In this document: piece by piece, positions 36,098 to 47,929 of the stretch
Layout: each line of letters begins with the position of its first letter
Position numbering within the stretch: the stretch's first letter is position 1
Assembly: GCA_963965975.1 (NCBI GenBank)
Contig: OZ014423.1
Coordinates: 3,560,301 to 3,624,300, forward strand
Direction of reading: 5' to 3'
Length of the DNA stretch: 64,000 nucleotides
Source of the DNA: Xestospongia bergquistia
Taxonomy: Eukaryota > Porifera > Demospongiae > Haplosclerida > Petrosiidae
Translations under genes and position numbers: made by a program
The notes under the pieces: generated by a model
Database searches by the model: none
What the model saw: the letters and a program-made list of their open reading frames with translations, nothing else
Told to the model about the DNA's origin: nothing

Positions 36098-37855
36098 GAA
36101 TAGTTATAGAAATGACTATTACAGACAATTTCAAACATTAACTTACAAACAATAACTCTTTCTTCCTAATATTCAGGGTAAAGACACCATGCCCAATTTT
36201 ACGGTTGGCATGACAACACTATATGCATAGAATAGTCATTAAAATGACTATTACAGACAATTTCAAATCTTAACTTACCAGCAATAACTCTTTCTTCCCA
36301 ATATTCAGGGTTAAGACACCAAACCCAATTTTACAGTTGCCGCGACAACACTCCTATACATAGAATAGTTATAAGAATGACTATTACAGACAATTTCAAA
36401 CATTAACTTACCAGCAATAACTCTTTCTTCCTAATATTCAGGGTAAAAACACCACACCTAACTTTACAATTGGCACGACAACACTCCTATGCATAGAATA
36501 GTTATTAAAATGACTATTACAGACAATTTCATATCTTAACTTACCAGCAATAACTCTTTCTTCCTAATATTCAGGGTTAAGACACCAAACCCAATTTTAC
36601 AGTTGCCGCGACAACACTCCTATACATATAATAGTTACAAAAATGACTATTACAGACAATTTCAAACCTAAACTTACCAGCAATAACTCTTTCCCTAATA
36701 TTCAGGGTAAAGACACTACACCCAATTTTACAGTTGCCATGACAACACTCCTATGCATAGAATAGTTATAAAAGGACTATTACAGACAATTTCAAACCTA
36801 AACTTACCAGCAATAACTCTTTCCTCCTAATATTCAGGGTAAAGACACTACACCCAATTTTACAGTTCCCGTGACAACACTCCTATGCATAGAATAGTTA
36901 TAAAAGGACTATTACAGACAATTTCAAAAATAAACTTACCAGCAATAACTCTTTCCTCCTAATATTCAGGGAAAAGACACTACACCCAATTTTACGGTTG
37001 TCACTACAACACATAGAATAGTTATAAAAATGACTATTACAGACAATTTCAAACCTTAACTTACCAGCAATAACTCTTTGTTCCTAATATTCAGGGTAAA
37101 AATACAACACCCAACTTTACGGTTGGCATGACAACATTCCTATGCATAGAATAGTTATAAAAGGACTATTACAGACAATTTCAAACCTAAACTTACCAGC
37201 AATAACTCTTTCTTCCAAATATTTAGTGTAAAGACACCACACCCAATTTTATAGTTGCCACGACAACACTTTTGAATAGAATAGTTATAAAAATGACTAT
37301 TACAGACAATTTCAAATCTTAACTTACCAGCAATAACTTTTTCATCCTAATATTCAGGGTAAAGACATCACACACAATTTTATGGTTGCCATGACAACAC
37401 TCCTAAGCATAGAATAGTTATAAAAATGGCTACTACAGACAATTTCAAATCTTAAATCACCAGGAATAACTCTCTCTTTCTTCCTAATATTCAGAATAAA
37501 GACACGACACCCATGCAATTTTACAGTTGCCACGACAATACTCCTATGCATAGAATAGTTATAAAAACGACTATTACAGATAGTTTCAAATCTTAAGTTA
37601 CTAGCAATAACTCTCTCTTTTTTCCTAATATTCAGAATAAAGACACCACACCCAATTTTACAGTTGCCACGACAACACACCTACGCATAGAATAGTTTGA
37701 AAAATGACTATTACAGACAATTTCAAACCTTAACTTACCAGCAATAACTCTTTCTTCTTAATATTCAGGGTAAAGACACAACACACAATTTTACGGTTCC
37801 CACGACGACACTCCTATGCATAGAATAGTTAGAAAAATGATTATTATAGACTAGA
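34555..37855. repeat. 133-bp satellite array, second block
   Basis: Continuation of the array after the retroelement, about 25 units with the same period and blocks. (TA)n expansions occur at about 35213-35260 and 36052-36095. Units toward the right end (37300-37800) are more diverged. Minus-strand GTAAGTTAAG sites are kept in most units. Confidence 0.95.
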
Positions 37856-38095
37856 AGTTGTATAACCATCAAGTGATAGCAATTGCCTTTGTTCCCCCAG
37901 CTTTTTTGTTAGGTTAGCTTGGAGTGGACTACAAGAAAACAAGCTTACAAAAACTTCTTAGGCCATATAGCCATTGGGTATCTTTGTAATTACTGTGATT
38001 TAATTGAATTTAGTGTTTAGACGAAATGGGACAATTTTACATTTTGTTAGACGAAACGGGATTAAACAAAATGGCTAAAAACTGACACTACACTC
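37856..38095. other. Unrelated insert inside the last satellite units
   Basis: The satellite is interrupted here and resumes at about 38096-38230. The insert carries a duplicated motif near its right end, TTAGACGAAATGGGA and TTAGACGAAACGGGA about 30 bp apart. No reading frame or clear inverted ends. Confidence 0.5.
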
Positions 38096-38541
38096 AATTT
38101 TACAGTTGCCACGACAACACTCCTATGCATAGAATAGTTATAAAAATGACTATAACAGACAATTTCAATCCTTAACTTACCAGCAATAACTCTTTCTTTC
38201 TTCCAAATATTCATGGTAAAGATACCACACCTAATTTTATGATTGTTTTCTATTATATTTTGTGTTACTTATTACATGTTTGAACCATATTGCTTATGTT
38301 ATCAGTTTTGTGTATATATATATATATATATAATTATATATATTTTATAAACTTACTGTAGATTCTTATGAGAGTCATACTATGCTACTATGATTCTTTT
38401 AGTAAAGAAGTAATTGTTTAAAAAGCACTTAGAGCTATATAAAATTGTCAATTCAAAATGAGATGTATCTCATTATATATATACACATAGATATATACTT
38501 ATAGACACAAATATTATTATACTTACACAGTTTGGAATTAC

Positions 38542-38639
38542 CTGATATTATCTTCTCATCAATGTGACCTGCTTCATTGCTTTCTTCAGGTGATGATGGT
38601 GGATTTGAAATATCACGAAATTCTAACGTGTTATGTCTG
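38542..38639 (-). CDS. Putative exon, cytoplasmic-tail-like (Ser/Glu-rich)
   Basis: Minus-strand exon bounded by a good acceptor (CTTCTTTTAG) and a donor (GTAATT). It reads RHNTLEFRDISNPPSSPEES then NEAGHIDEKIIS without stops, entering in phase 2 and leaving in phase 1. It accepts the phase left by the exon at 44846-44939, so the two could be neighbours across a 6.2-kb intron. The acidic, serine-rich composition suggests an intracellular tail. The family is not recognised. Confidence 0.4.
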
Positions 38640-38743
38640 CTAAAAGAAGATTATAATGATAATACTGATAATTAAGTCCTGTTTAATTTTAAATGTGTGA
38701 CTTGACAATTAAATGTTTAGGCTTTGGCATGGCGTTCAAAAGA

Positions 38744-38829
38744 GAAACTGTGCTATCACTATGACTATGAGAGCGAAAGACGAATACATCACTACGTGCG
38801 AACTGATAATGTTCGGCTCTCTCTACTGA
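38744..38829. repeat. Copy A of an 85-bp dispersed fragment
   Basis: Matches 46176-46258 with few differences; the shared core includes GAGCGAAAGAC and ATACATCACTACGTGC. Whether it is a transposon scrap or an exon piece is not clear. A 68-codon frame runs through it, but copy B does not keep that frame. Confidence 0.6.
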
Positions 38830-39073
38830 GGAGAAGGAATAGGATATCTTTGTTTTCCGTATCCAAAGCTATTGGTAATGCTAGTATGCATGTTAGAAGA
38901 AACAGACTCTCAATCAGACCTCTATACTAATGGCGTTCCAAGTCATCTATCTCGGATGCATCCTCTGACGACATAATGCAATACTGAGTGAACTCGATGT
39001 ATGCATAATGCATTGGGCAGTGTACTTTCTCCTTGTGATAAACAACTGATCGTAGATCACCTTCATTTGAAGG

Positions 39074-39074
<1 letters not shown>

Positions 39075-39112
<38 letters not shown>

Positions 39113-39116
39113 ATAT

Positions 39117-39215
<99 letters not shown>

Positions 39216-39225
39216 TATATATATC

Positions 39226-39271
<46 letters not shown>

Positions 39272-39290
39272 TATATATATATATTGTATT
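39075..39290. repeat. (TA)n microsatellite
   Basis: About 215 bp of nearly pure TA dinucleotides with occasional TATG and CACA variants. Long open frames here are artefacts of the repeat. Confidence 0.95.
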
Positions 39291-39299
39291 ATACTTATT

Positions 39300-41660
39300 G
39301 TGTAATTCAAGGTGGTGAATGAGCCTTGTTTATTTTCCTAAAGTTATTAAACCAGTGGGACTGATGTTGTAGTGATAATTACACAAAAGCAAATTTTGTT
39401 GTGAAGTTCAATCAACGAATATCTAGTACAATATTGCTTACCTTCTCAATTCAACTGTTACTTATAACACTTTACAGTTCAATAAACTTATAGTGACTAC
39501 CCACAATATACAGTTTGCTTTATTATGAGATTAAGTAATTGAGGTAATTATAGTCAATTGATTCAATTTTCATTAAAATAAGATAGAATTACCACAGAAA
39601 TTACCATTATTTCAAGCTATGTGAAATTGAGAACTTTATAAATGGTTTCAAGGACAAAAGGTTTAGGAAGAGACAATAGTTTCATCAGATGTTAAAGTAA
39701 GTAACTATAATAAGTTTATTTTAATTATTAAATAATTATTGTCAAAATACCATCAGAAGATTATATAAAATATTATAGACAACAAAGATTTTGAATGGAC
39801 ATTTGAGTATGTCATATTCTTTCATTTATGTAGCTTTCCATATTTTTCAAGTCATTAAATGATAAAGTGGACATTACAGTGACAGTTATTGCTGAAGTGA
39901 AATCCTTAGTACATGTTTTTATCACTGAAATGAAAGGTATGTTGTTATATTTTTCTGAACAACTGTATTATTTATATTTTAATTAATAGGAGCATATCAT
40001 ACATACTTTCAAAGTTAAAAAAAATGTCTTACAAACAAAGATATAATGGAAAGTATGCACAAAAGAATGATATACAACAGAGAAGAAATAGACTTACAAA
40101 AGTAATCTTTGATATGCTTCATAAAAACATTAATATAGACATCTATTAATATAGAACTACCTGTTTACTGGCTTCTATTAAAAGAACAGAAGAAATATTG
40201 GAAGTAGAGCCTTGTTGTGGAATTGATGAGTAGAAATGAAACTGAAAATGAAGTAAATGAAGTTAATTTTAGCTACTCAGCCTCTTTCATGGAGATCAGA
40301 AATAGTCACATGACTATCTGTAGTCTAGACAAAGGGAATATTTGTTAAAATCTACTAGAGGAAGAAATATGATGTTTAAAAGATGATAGCTTTGCCATTC
40401 AATTATCCATTAGAGTTCACATTGAAGTAAATAACTTAGCAACATTTGACAATGTTTTTTGTTTTTAAATTGATTTAACATGTTCATTTATCAAATTTAT
40501 AGCTTTTTCAACAAGTAAGTAGTATTTCAATATTGGAAATACAATATATCCTAACAAAAGATTTCAATTGAAATGATGACTAATCCTAACAGAATTCCTC
40601 AAATAGAATAATGATATATTATTACACAATACTATATTGAAATAATGACATATTCAATACAATACTTATACTGGAATATTGCTGATTCCTCATAAACTGA
40701 GAAATTTAGAAATATCTAGTACAAAGAAAGACATGTTGAACTATGAGATACTATAATAAGGTGCCATTAGCAAAATACTTGTCTTTCAACACAGTGCAAG
40801 ATAGTAGAGATGACAATTGTATCATCTCTACATAATAACACAAGTGACACAACAAGTAAGGATATACACTAACTATCTGAACCACTTAAAATAATATCAG
40901 TGATATATTATGGCATTCTTTGCCTGTGTTATTATGTAGGGATGATGTACTTACTATCCCTACTATCTTGGTTCCAATCTTTGTATTGGACTGATATTAT
41001 CCATTCCTACTTCATTTTTGGAAAACGTTTTTATTTGCTTGTATATCTATGAATATACACAGCCTGGATATCATTTAATTGTACAATCAGAAAACACTCA
41101 AAAGTCAAACATCTATCATTAGTACTAGTTAACACTATGATAATTTAAATATTAACATGTTTCTGTAAAAAAATTCCATTAAATTAAAATAAGAAACAAA
41201 TAGAAAATCATATGAAAAAATTTGAATTTAATTAAATTGATTATATAAGAAATGAAACACTTTTTGCTTAATTGAAGATATCAAAGAAACTATAAAATGA
41301 TTATTGTGCATGCTAGATGTCAAATATAGATACACATGTACATGTACAGGAACTATTAACATACATGCTAACTTTACTAGGTATTAAATGAAAGTATATA
41401 GTAATAAGAAAATAATGAAAACAAAATAAGACTAATAATATAAAATAATATAATAATATAAAATATAAAATAAGACTAATATAAGTAGGTGGGGCTTCAG
41501 TGACAAAGGGGAAGCAACAATACATGTGACCTGATGAAGTTAGTTATTTACAAATAAACAGATCAAAGTCAGTCATATCAAAAGGGTGTGTGGTCTGATT
41601 GGGATGTTTTTAGATGTCTGGTATACCAAAACTTTGAGAGCTTTCAGTTAGGACACTCAA
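39300..41660. other. Long AT-rich stretch, no gene supported
   Basis: Scanned for exons, repeats and RNAs; nothing firm. It may be intronic to the minus-strand exons at 38542 and 44846. Confidence 0.35.
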
Positions 41661-41669
41661 AGAAATATG

Positions 41670-41990
41670 TGTGCAATAACTCTCTCTTCCTAATATTCAG
41701 GGTAAATACACAATACCCAATTTTACAGTTGCTACAACAACACTCCTATGCATAGAATAGTTATAAAAATGAGTATTACAGACAATTTCAAACCTTAAGT
41801 TACCAGCAATAACTCTTTCTTCCTAATATTCAGGGTAAAGACACAACATCCAATTTTACGGTTGCCACGACAACACTCCTATGCATAGAATAGTTATAGA
41901 ATGATTATTATAGACAATTTTAAATCTTACATTACCAGGAAAAACTGTCTCTATATTCAGCTATTTCTGGAAAGAGATATTCCACCTACT
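41670..41990. repeat. Detached satellite units
   Basis: Two to two and a half units of the 133-bp satellite, the last strongly decayed, about 3.5 kb from the main array and in the same orientation. Confidence 0.85.
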
Positions 41991-44845
41991 TTTATAATTG
42001 CCACAATTGCACTGCTACATAATATAGACAATTAAACTATATAAAAAATGTAGAAAATGTAATAATAGTAATAAACACAGTATAACAACATACTTTACAT
42101 GATAATTACATACTTCATTAACATTAACTTAATCCAATGTTAAATATGTTGTATGACTACTTGAAATAAACTACATTCACATTCAAACTGACATATCAGT
42201 TCAACATATCACTCTAGACAGATTATACTAATAAAATGATTAGATCAAAATAACTTGTGACTACTTTTGATGTTCAATTTTGTTTATATTACACTTACCT
42301 TAAAGTTTTTATTTGTATCAACTAAGTCTATACATTCTATTCTCTTCTATGTCCAGTATATGAGGTAAATAGATCAGATCTAGAGACACTGGGAGCACTA
42401 ATACCAGTAGCTTTGTAGCTATGAGGCATGTTCAATTTTTAACCCTTCTGTGTCAATTTTAATAATAAGATGTATATGTAAGATTTAAAATGTAAAATGA
42501 AAGTAAGAATGATGGAAAGCCATTCCTTGTACTATTTTGAGTCATTATTTCCTCCTGGCATAACTAATATAGTATACAATTACTATGCTAGCAGTGTTAT
42601 TCAATGTATTCTGAATTGTCTTGTTATTCAGTCAATTATGCAATGTTAGAAGAAATAAATTAAGAACACAGGATATGTGAACAACAAAGGAAGTCAGATA
42701 AAATAACATATATTATAATAACAACTGTACAATACAAAGAATATAAAACCAATACATTCAACAATGTCATTAACATTTCACTTATTCTCATAATAATTAT
42801 ATCTTTATACATTATGTACTCAGTACAAATACAACATTTCATCAACAGCTATATCCTCTGATGTCATTGTTCAAAACCTACAAAGTAAGATAATAAAAAA
42901 CACTAAATGTTACAACAGTGACTCATTAATCATTTTGTCCTAGTCAATATCAGGATACTCTGAGTATTTTGTTTATTTTGTGGATAAACTAACACAACTA
43001 TCATCAAGATCAGTAACTTAATTATACATATCACAATATTATTATATTACATTACATTATAATGATAGAATTACAACAGACTCACAAGAGTGGTCAATTA
43101 TTTATCAGTTGGGAGGTATTATACATGTTTTATTAGTTCTAAACATTATCACACTCAATGGTTCTACATTAATGACAGTTCTGTATTTATACTATCAATA
43201 ATAGTCTCCATAAGATATTGCTGCTATAATTAGAAGTGATTCCAATAAGTGCAGTTATAGTCACATAACAAGACCCATTCATGTTGTTTTTATAAATTAT
43301 ATGAAGGTATACATGAGGAGAGGACTAACATAGTAATTAAACCATGGCCATTTCAATAAGTGAATCAACTACTGCATTGCTTTGAAATATTTGATGTCTA
43401 TCCATAGCAATCTATCTTTCAGATGAGGTAATCAAGTATATATGTGTGAATAAGTTAATAACTAGTATTAAACATAAACATTTTAGGTGATACATTCATA
43501 TATGGATATTGTCTACTATGAAGCATCAAATGTATTATAAACTTATAATTTAAATTGAGGTTCCATATTTTTATATAGAAAGGAAAAAAGTCCTTAATTT
43601 AGGTTCCAAGTTTTTTGCAAAATTTTACATTATCAAGCAGTGTCATTGTGGTATCATCAGGTTAATCGAAGACTTGTTATATAACACATAAATATCACAT
43701 TTAGGTCAATATAATGGAGTATGATGTATTAAATGTGTGTCATAAATCATAGAAACTGTCATTAGACATTACTGGTACTATCTGTTAGTTAGTATTCATA
43801 TCTACAAAACGATGTTATCATAAAGGCAACAGATCTTAATAAGAAACATGTAGAATACTTTGATTCATACAAAGGCTCAATTCAATCTTAGTGGACAAAA
43901 TATAGAAAATACAAATGAATTAATTCTACATGTGCAAACAGATCATTTATAGAGTCTTGTTGTAAAGACCAGAACTTGTCTGTGCTAAAATGTGACAGTG
44001 GTAATACATTCATAGAACAGTGAGTAGTGAAGACCATATAATGGGTTAATTAATTCCTGCCAGTAATAATATGAAAGTTTTGCAATTTGACTTAAAAATG
44101 TTTGGCAATAATTGAAAATTCAAACACTTGAAAATTCTCCCACTGTATGATATAAAACAAAAACTTGTTTATACAGAACTTGTTTGAAATACTACAAACA
44201 AGTATATATATTTATTACAAAACAAGACATTTCACATCTTGTAGGGTAATATGTGAGTTATTATAAAAATACCTGATAGAGGAGCTACTTAACAGTCAAT
44301 TATCATAAGTACCATGTACACTCCTATTAATGATAAGTTCCTTAGACATTATAATGTGAGACAAAGGCTGCTAAACTCTCCAATCCTAGAAGGCTTTGGT
44401 TATCAACCATTTTGCTAAAAGTCTACATGTTCCCTCTACTACTGAAGATATAACATCCAAGTTATTAAACCAAAAACAATCTATTAATATCAATACATCA
44501 ATTACAAACTCAGGTATCATATTAGAAAACAAATAAAATAATTAATGAATACTAATATAGGAAATAAAACTTTATCTCTACAAAAGAAGTCACTTTCATT
44601 GAAAAAAATATTACAACTACAATAACTTCTGAAGTTATTTAAGTTGCAATTTTTTTCAGTAGCTGTCTCCACCCCTGCTTTAGGTTAGAATTCTTTCATT
44701 GACAGAACTGAAAGCAACAACAACAAGTTGACTAGCCTTCACTTTCAGGTCAAAGTGCAATAATAACAATGACAGACAACAATTAATCATGTAAACAATT
44801 AAAGCACCTCTCACTTATAAGTAAATCAAATGTTAACAACCTTAC
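41991..44845. other. AT-rich stretch, no gene supported
   Basis: No exon with both good borders and an open frame was found. It may be intron of the minus-strand gene represented by 44846-44939. Confidence 0.35.
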
Positions 44846-44939
44846 CTCTTTTTTATAGCAATACCTATGCACATAAGAGCACTCTGTCCAAACACATTCA
44901 TGACAATCATGGTACTGATATCCAGACTGTTAGCATCAC
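44846..44939 (-). CDS. Putative exon, transmembrane-segment-like
   Basis: Minus-strand exon with acceptor ACTACAG and donor GTAAGG. It reads DANSLDISTMIVMNVFGQSA then LMCIGIAIKK, a hydrophobic run of about 20 residues ending in lysines, as in a single-pass membrane anchor. It leaves in phase 2, which fits the exon at 38542-38639. No upstream exon was identified, so the protein is unknown. Confidence 0.4.
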
Positions 44940-45360
44940 CTGTAGTAAATGTGATGAAAGGCAAAAAGTACTAGTCCACTTAAAATAACATTATTATTAC
45001 ATACTTTATGTGAAAAGGTTTACAACACTACAAAAATTATTTGCCATCTACAAGTCAGCCATCAGGTAAATATAGAGGTAAAAACTATTGAGTTTGATAA
45101 CATGGAATCATACATGTAGCGGAAGGAGGACTTTTAAAGTCCACCTATTTAAATTATGCATTAAAAAGTGCATCGACAGTATCTAATGAAACAAAGGTTA
45201 CATACTATTACTGGAACAGAGCAGGTGTCTATAAACCTGATGGCCAAGGCAAGCATCAACTGAAGACACCAGGCTCAGCAAAAATTAGACATAAGAGCAC
45301 AGCACATTTAAAATTATCAAATAATAATCTACTATTTATTCTGCACTTTACTTATGAAGT

Positions 45361-45739
45361 GTGAGGAGGATGTCTTTTATTCTTTATTGCAAGAATTCTT
45401 AACACAATTTACAACAATCATGAGAGATTTTCCACTTATTTAAACACAAACTATTGCACAAGGTTACAATGTTGGGTTAGTTGCTATAGAGTGGGATCTG
45501 CAGTAAATACAAACATGTCTTTAGAAGCTTTTCATAGAGTTTTAAAAATAGGATACTTACATCATAAACAGAATAAATGTGCTGATAGTTTTCTTGTTAC
45601 CTTGATCAAAATATCCAGATATCCAGCTTTTCAAAGATTGAGGAAGTTAGAAATGGACAAAAACAAGATTTGTGAAATTATGAAACAGGATCATTCAGCC
45701 CAAAAAATTAATTATCTCCAAGTTCAATTATATCTTTAA
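45361..45739 (+). pseudogene. MULE-type transposase fragment, C-terminal part
   Basis: From about 45424 one frame reads FSTYLNTNYCTRLQCWVSCY then RVGSAVNTNMSLEAFHRVLK and a basic, lysine-rich end. The CYRxG...NTNMxxExFHRxLK pattern is typical of the C-terminal region of animal MULE-type transposases with FLYWCH/SWIM-like neighbours. Upstream (45361-45424) a different frame reads EDVFYSLLQEFLTQFTTIMR, which indicates a frameshift. No N-terminal or catalytic part is adjacent on this strand. It is opposite in direction to the fragment at 46500-47590. Confidence 0.6.
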
Positions 45740-46175
45740 ATAATAACAAATAGAATGTAAGAGCTCATAATATACAAGACACACATTATGTAACAGAAAG
45801 TTACATGAAAGTTATGATTATATAATTATATGTGGTGACTGTGTAGTGTGTCCACATGTTTACACATGTAAATATACATCTAATACATATGGAAACTAGT
45901 GACAACTTAATTCAAACTACTACACAATATGTGATATCGGTTTTGAACTATCAAAAATGCTACCATTTTATGTCAAGTATACCAGTATGTACTTTAATAG
46001 GTGCATGTTTCTGGTGTGAAACCTCAAAGGAAATCATCAATGAACAAATGTACACACTGATTGCTGTAAGAGAATAATAAGTAAACTTACATGGTGATAC
46101 AAATCTATTTGCAGGTACTATTCCAGTAAACATGACAAGTACGTAGTTGTAGTTTACGTATTTATTATTATTTCG
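45740..46175. other. Stretch between transposase remnants, nothing firm
   Basis: Two unrelated short open frames, no recognisable motif. Confidence 0.35.
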
Positions 46176-46258
46176 GGAAACTGTGTTATCCTATGACATG
46201 AGAGCGAAAGACAAATACATCACTACGTGCAAACTGATAATGTTCAGCTTTCTCTATC
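46176..46258. repeat. Copy B of an 85-bp dispersed fragment
   Basis: See 38744-38829; same orientation, about 7.4 kb apart. Confidence 0.6.
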
Positions 46259-46499
46259 AACATTATATAATATATATTATTATAATTATGTTGACTGATA
46301 TTCAACAGTCATTAACTGTTAAAAGTGTATGTAAACAAATCATTTATTGCTCTTACCTAACTATGTGAGAATATAAAATATAAAGAACTTGATGAGGCTT
46401 TAATTAATCATTTTAATCACAATGATGATACTTTTGTAATAATGATGAACGAAATACGGAGGTTCACGGATGAAAACAGGCATCTTTCTTTTTTTGATT

Positions 46500-47590
46500 A
46501 AATACCCAGCACAAAAATTAAAGAAAATGGTGGATTAGTAAAGCCGTTGTTGCGAGATAGTTTTGGCCAAAACCACCCTCAACCATGAATGAATATAGAG
46601 GCATTCCCGCCTTGTTAACATTATATGTGTCATCAACTAGAATAATTTTTGGAAACTTGGTGAAAAGTATTGACATCAGGCCAGATTGGTAGTAAAGAAT
46701 GGACAGATTGTCTTCATCATTCACAATAACTTTGTCTGTGAGTCTTTATGCAGGGTCTCGGAAAGCTTGTCCAAAAATATTTATGCATCCTTTCGACCAA
46801 ACTGTTCATTTTTTTAGCTTAATCACACAAGTTTTGAATATCTTTAAGGGTAGTCACTTTCCCAAACTTTTTTTGAATTTGTGGCATTACTAATTTCTTG
46901 TTTGCACCTAGTTTTAACACTCCTTCAATCTCCTTTGACTCAGAATTTGTTAATCTTTGGCTTGGATAGTGCATAATGATTTCCAACCCAATTCAATTTG
47001 TGCTCAAGGATACTCTTGCACAACCACTTTTCTGTCAAATGACACAGTAACTTTCACAGAACAATCAAGAGAAAAATGTCTCTGATTTGGACGAATGCTA
47101 CGGGACCAATTCCAAGCACTTCCATAATGGACACACCTACACAAAGTACAATAAATGCTGCATCATTTAGAATGGATGTATGCACATGTAATTTACAAAC
47201 AATGATCATAGAAAAATAACTGAGTTGCTCAATACTCATTTACAGATGCTAGTTCATGACATGCACTGTGTCACCTAGCACTAGTGAAAAGTTTCACTAA
47301 ACCGAACTTCATAATGAAAGCTTTTTCACTTCATACACATAAATACACATAATCAGTACATCCTACAAACCTGTAGCTAAGGTAAGTATACCGCTACTTC
47401 TCATCTATTGGTCCCAGCAAACTATTAGACTTCTTGAATTTTCTATTCACATCGTCAAATGTTTGACTATTGAAAATTCTCAAAGGATGGTGAGAAACAT
47501 TTTTAAGCTCATCAACAGCTGCTTTTAAGTCCTCAAAACTGCTTAATTCTTTTTACATTCTCCAAAACTTTCCTGCTGGCTCATAACATG
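46500..47590 (-). pseudogene. MULE-type transposase, N-terminal and catalytic part, broken
   Basis: Reading the minus strand in several frames gives the parts of one protein in order. About 47560-47400: FEDLKAAVDELKNVSHHPLR then IFNSQTFDDVNRKFKKS. About 47110-47040: RPNQRHFSLDCSVKVTVSF. About 46930-46810: KEIEGVLKLGANKKLVMPQI then KFGKVTTLKDIQNL. 46724-46560: VNDEDNLSILYYQSGLM, FPKIILVDDTYNVNKAGMPL. The last contains the first catalytic Asp region (VDDTYNVN) of the MULE DDE domain. Frameshifts and a TGA/TAA stop separate the parts, so the copy is dead. Confidence 0.7.
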
Positions 47591-47929
47591 CCACGTGACG
47601 TATGGTGTCAATAGCACTTGTGTGGCTCTAGTTACCACCTTTTCGGTGTCAATATATAGCTATTCGGTGGCTCTTAGCACGACCGCGTATCGGTGTCAAT
47701 AGACACGACCCAAAATAAATCATTACTTAAAATCAGCAGACTACTTTGACAAACAAGTCAAGGATGAAGTAGTCGTTTACTCTTGTCTTGAGGAAAAGAT
47801 ATGAAAGATCAACTTGAATCGAAAGTCACATGGTATGTTGAGATAGAGTTATATAATATACAAGAACACATAGATAGTTGCTAAGATATATTTTGATTAA
47901 TTATGTTGACTACTATGTGTTTATTTGCC
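47591..47929. other. Spacer with short near-repeats
   Basis: Contains GGTGTCAATA three times within about 90 bp (47608-47700). No gene seen. Confidence 0.5.

Noticed and set aside
37354-37680. Open minus-strand frame of 108 codons with an internal repeat (FILNIRKKERV twice)
   Set aside because: It covers about 2.5 satellite units where indels happen to keep the frame; neighbouring units do not, since the unit length is not a multiple of 3.
29280-37855. CRISPR-like array
   Set aside because: Units of 133 bp are contiguous without distinct spacers and the context is animal nuclear DNA; this is satellite DNA.
38947-39322. Overlapping open frames of 70-107 codons rich in Tyr and Ile
   Set aside because: They are translations of the (TA)n microsatellite in several frames and on both strands.
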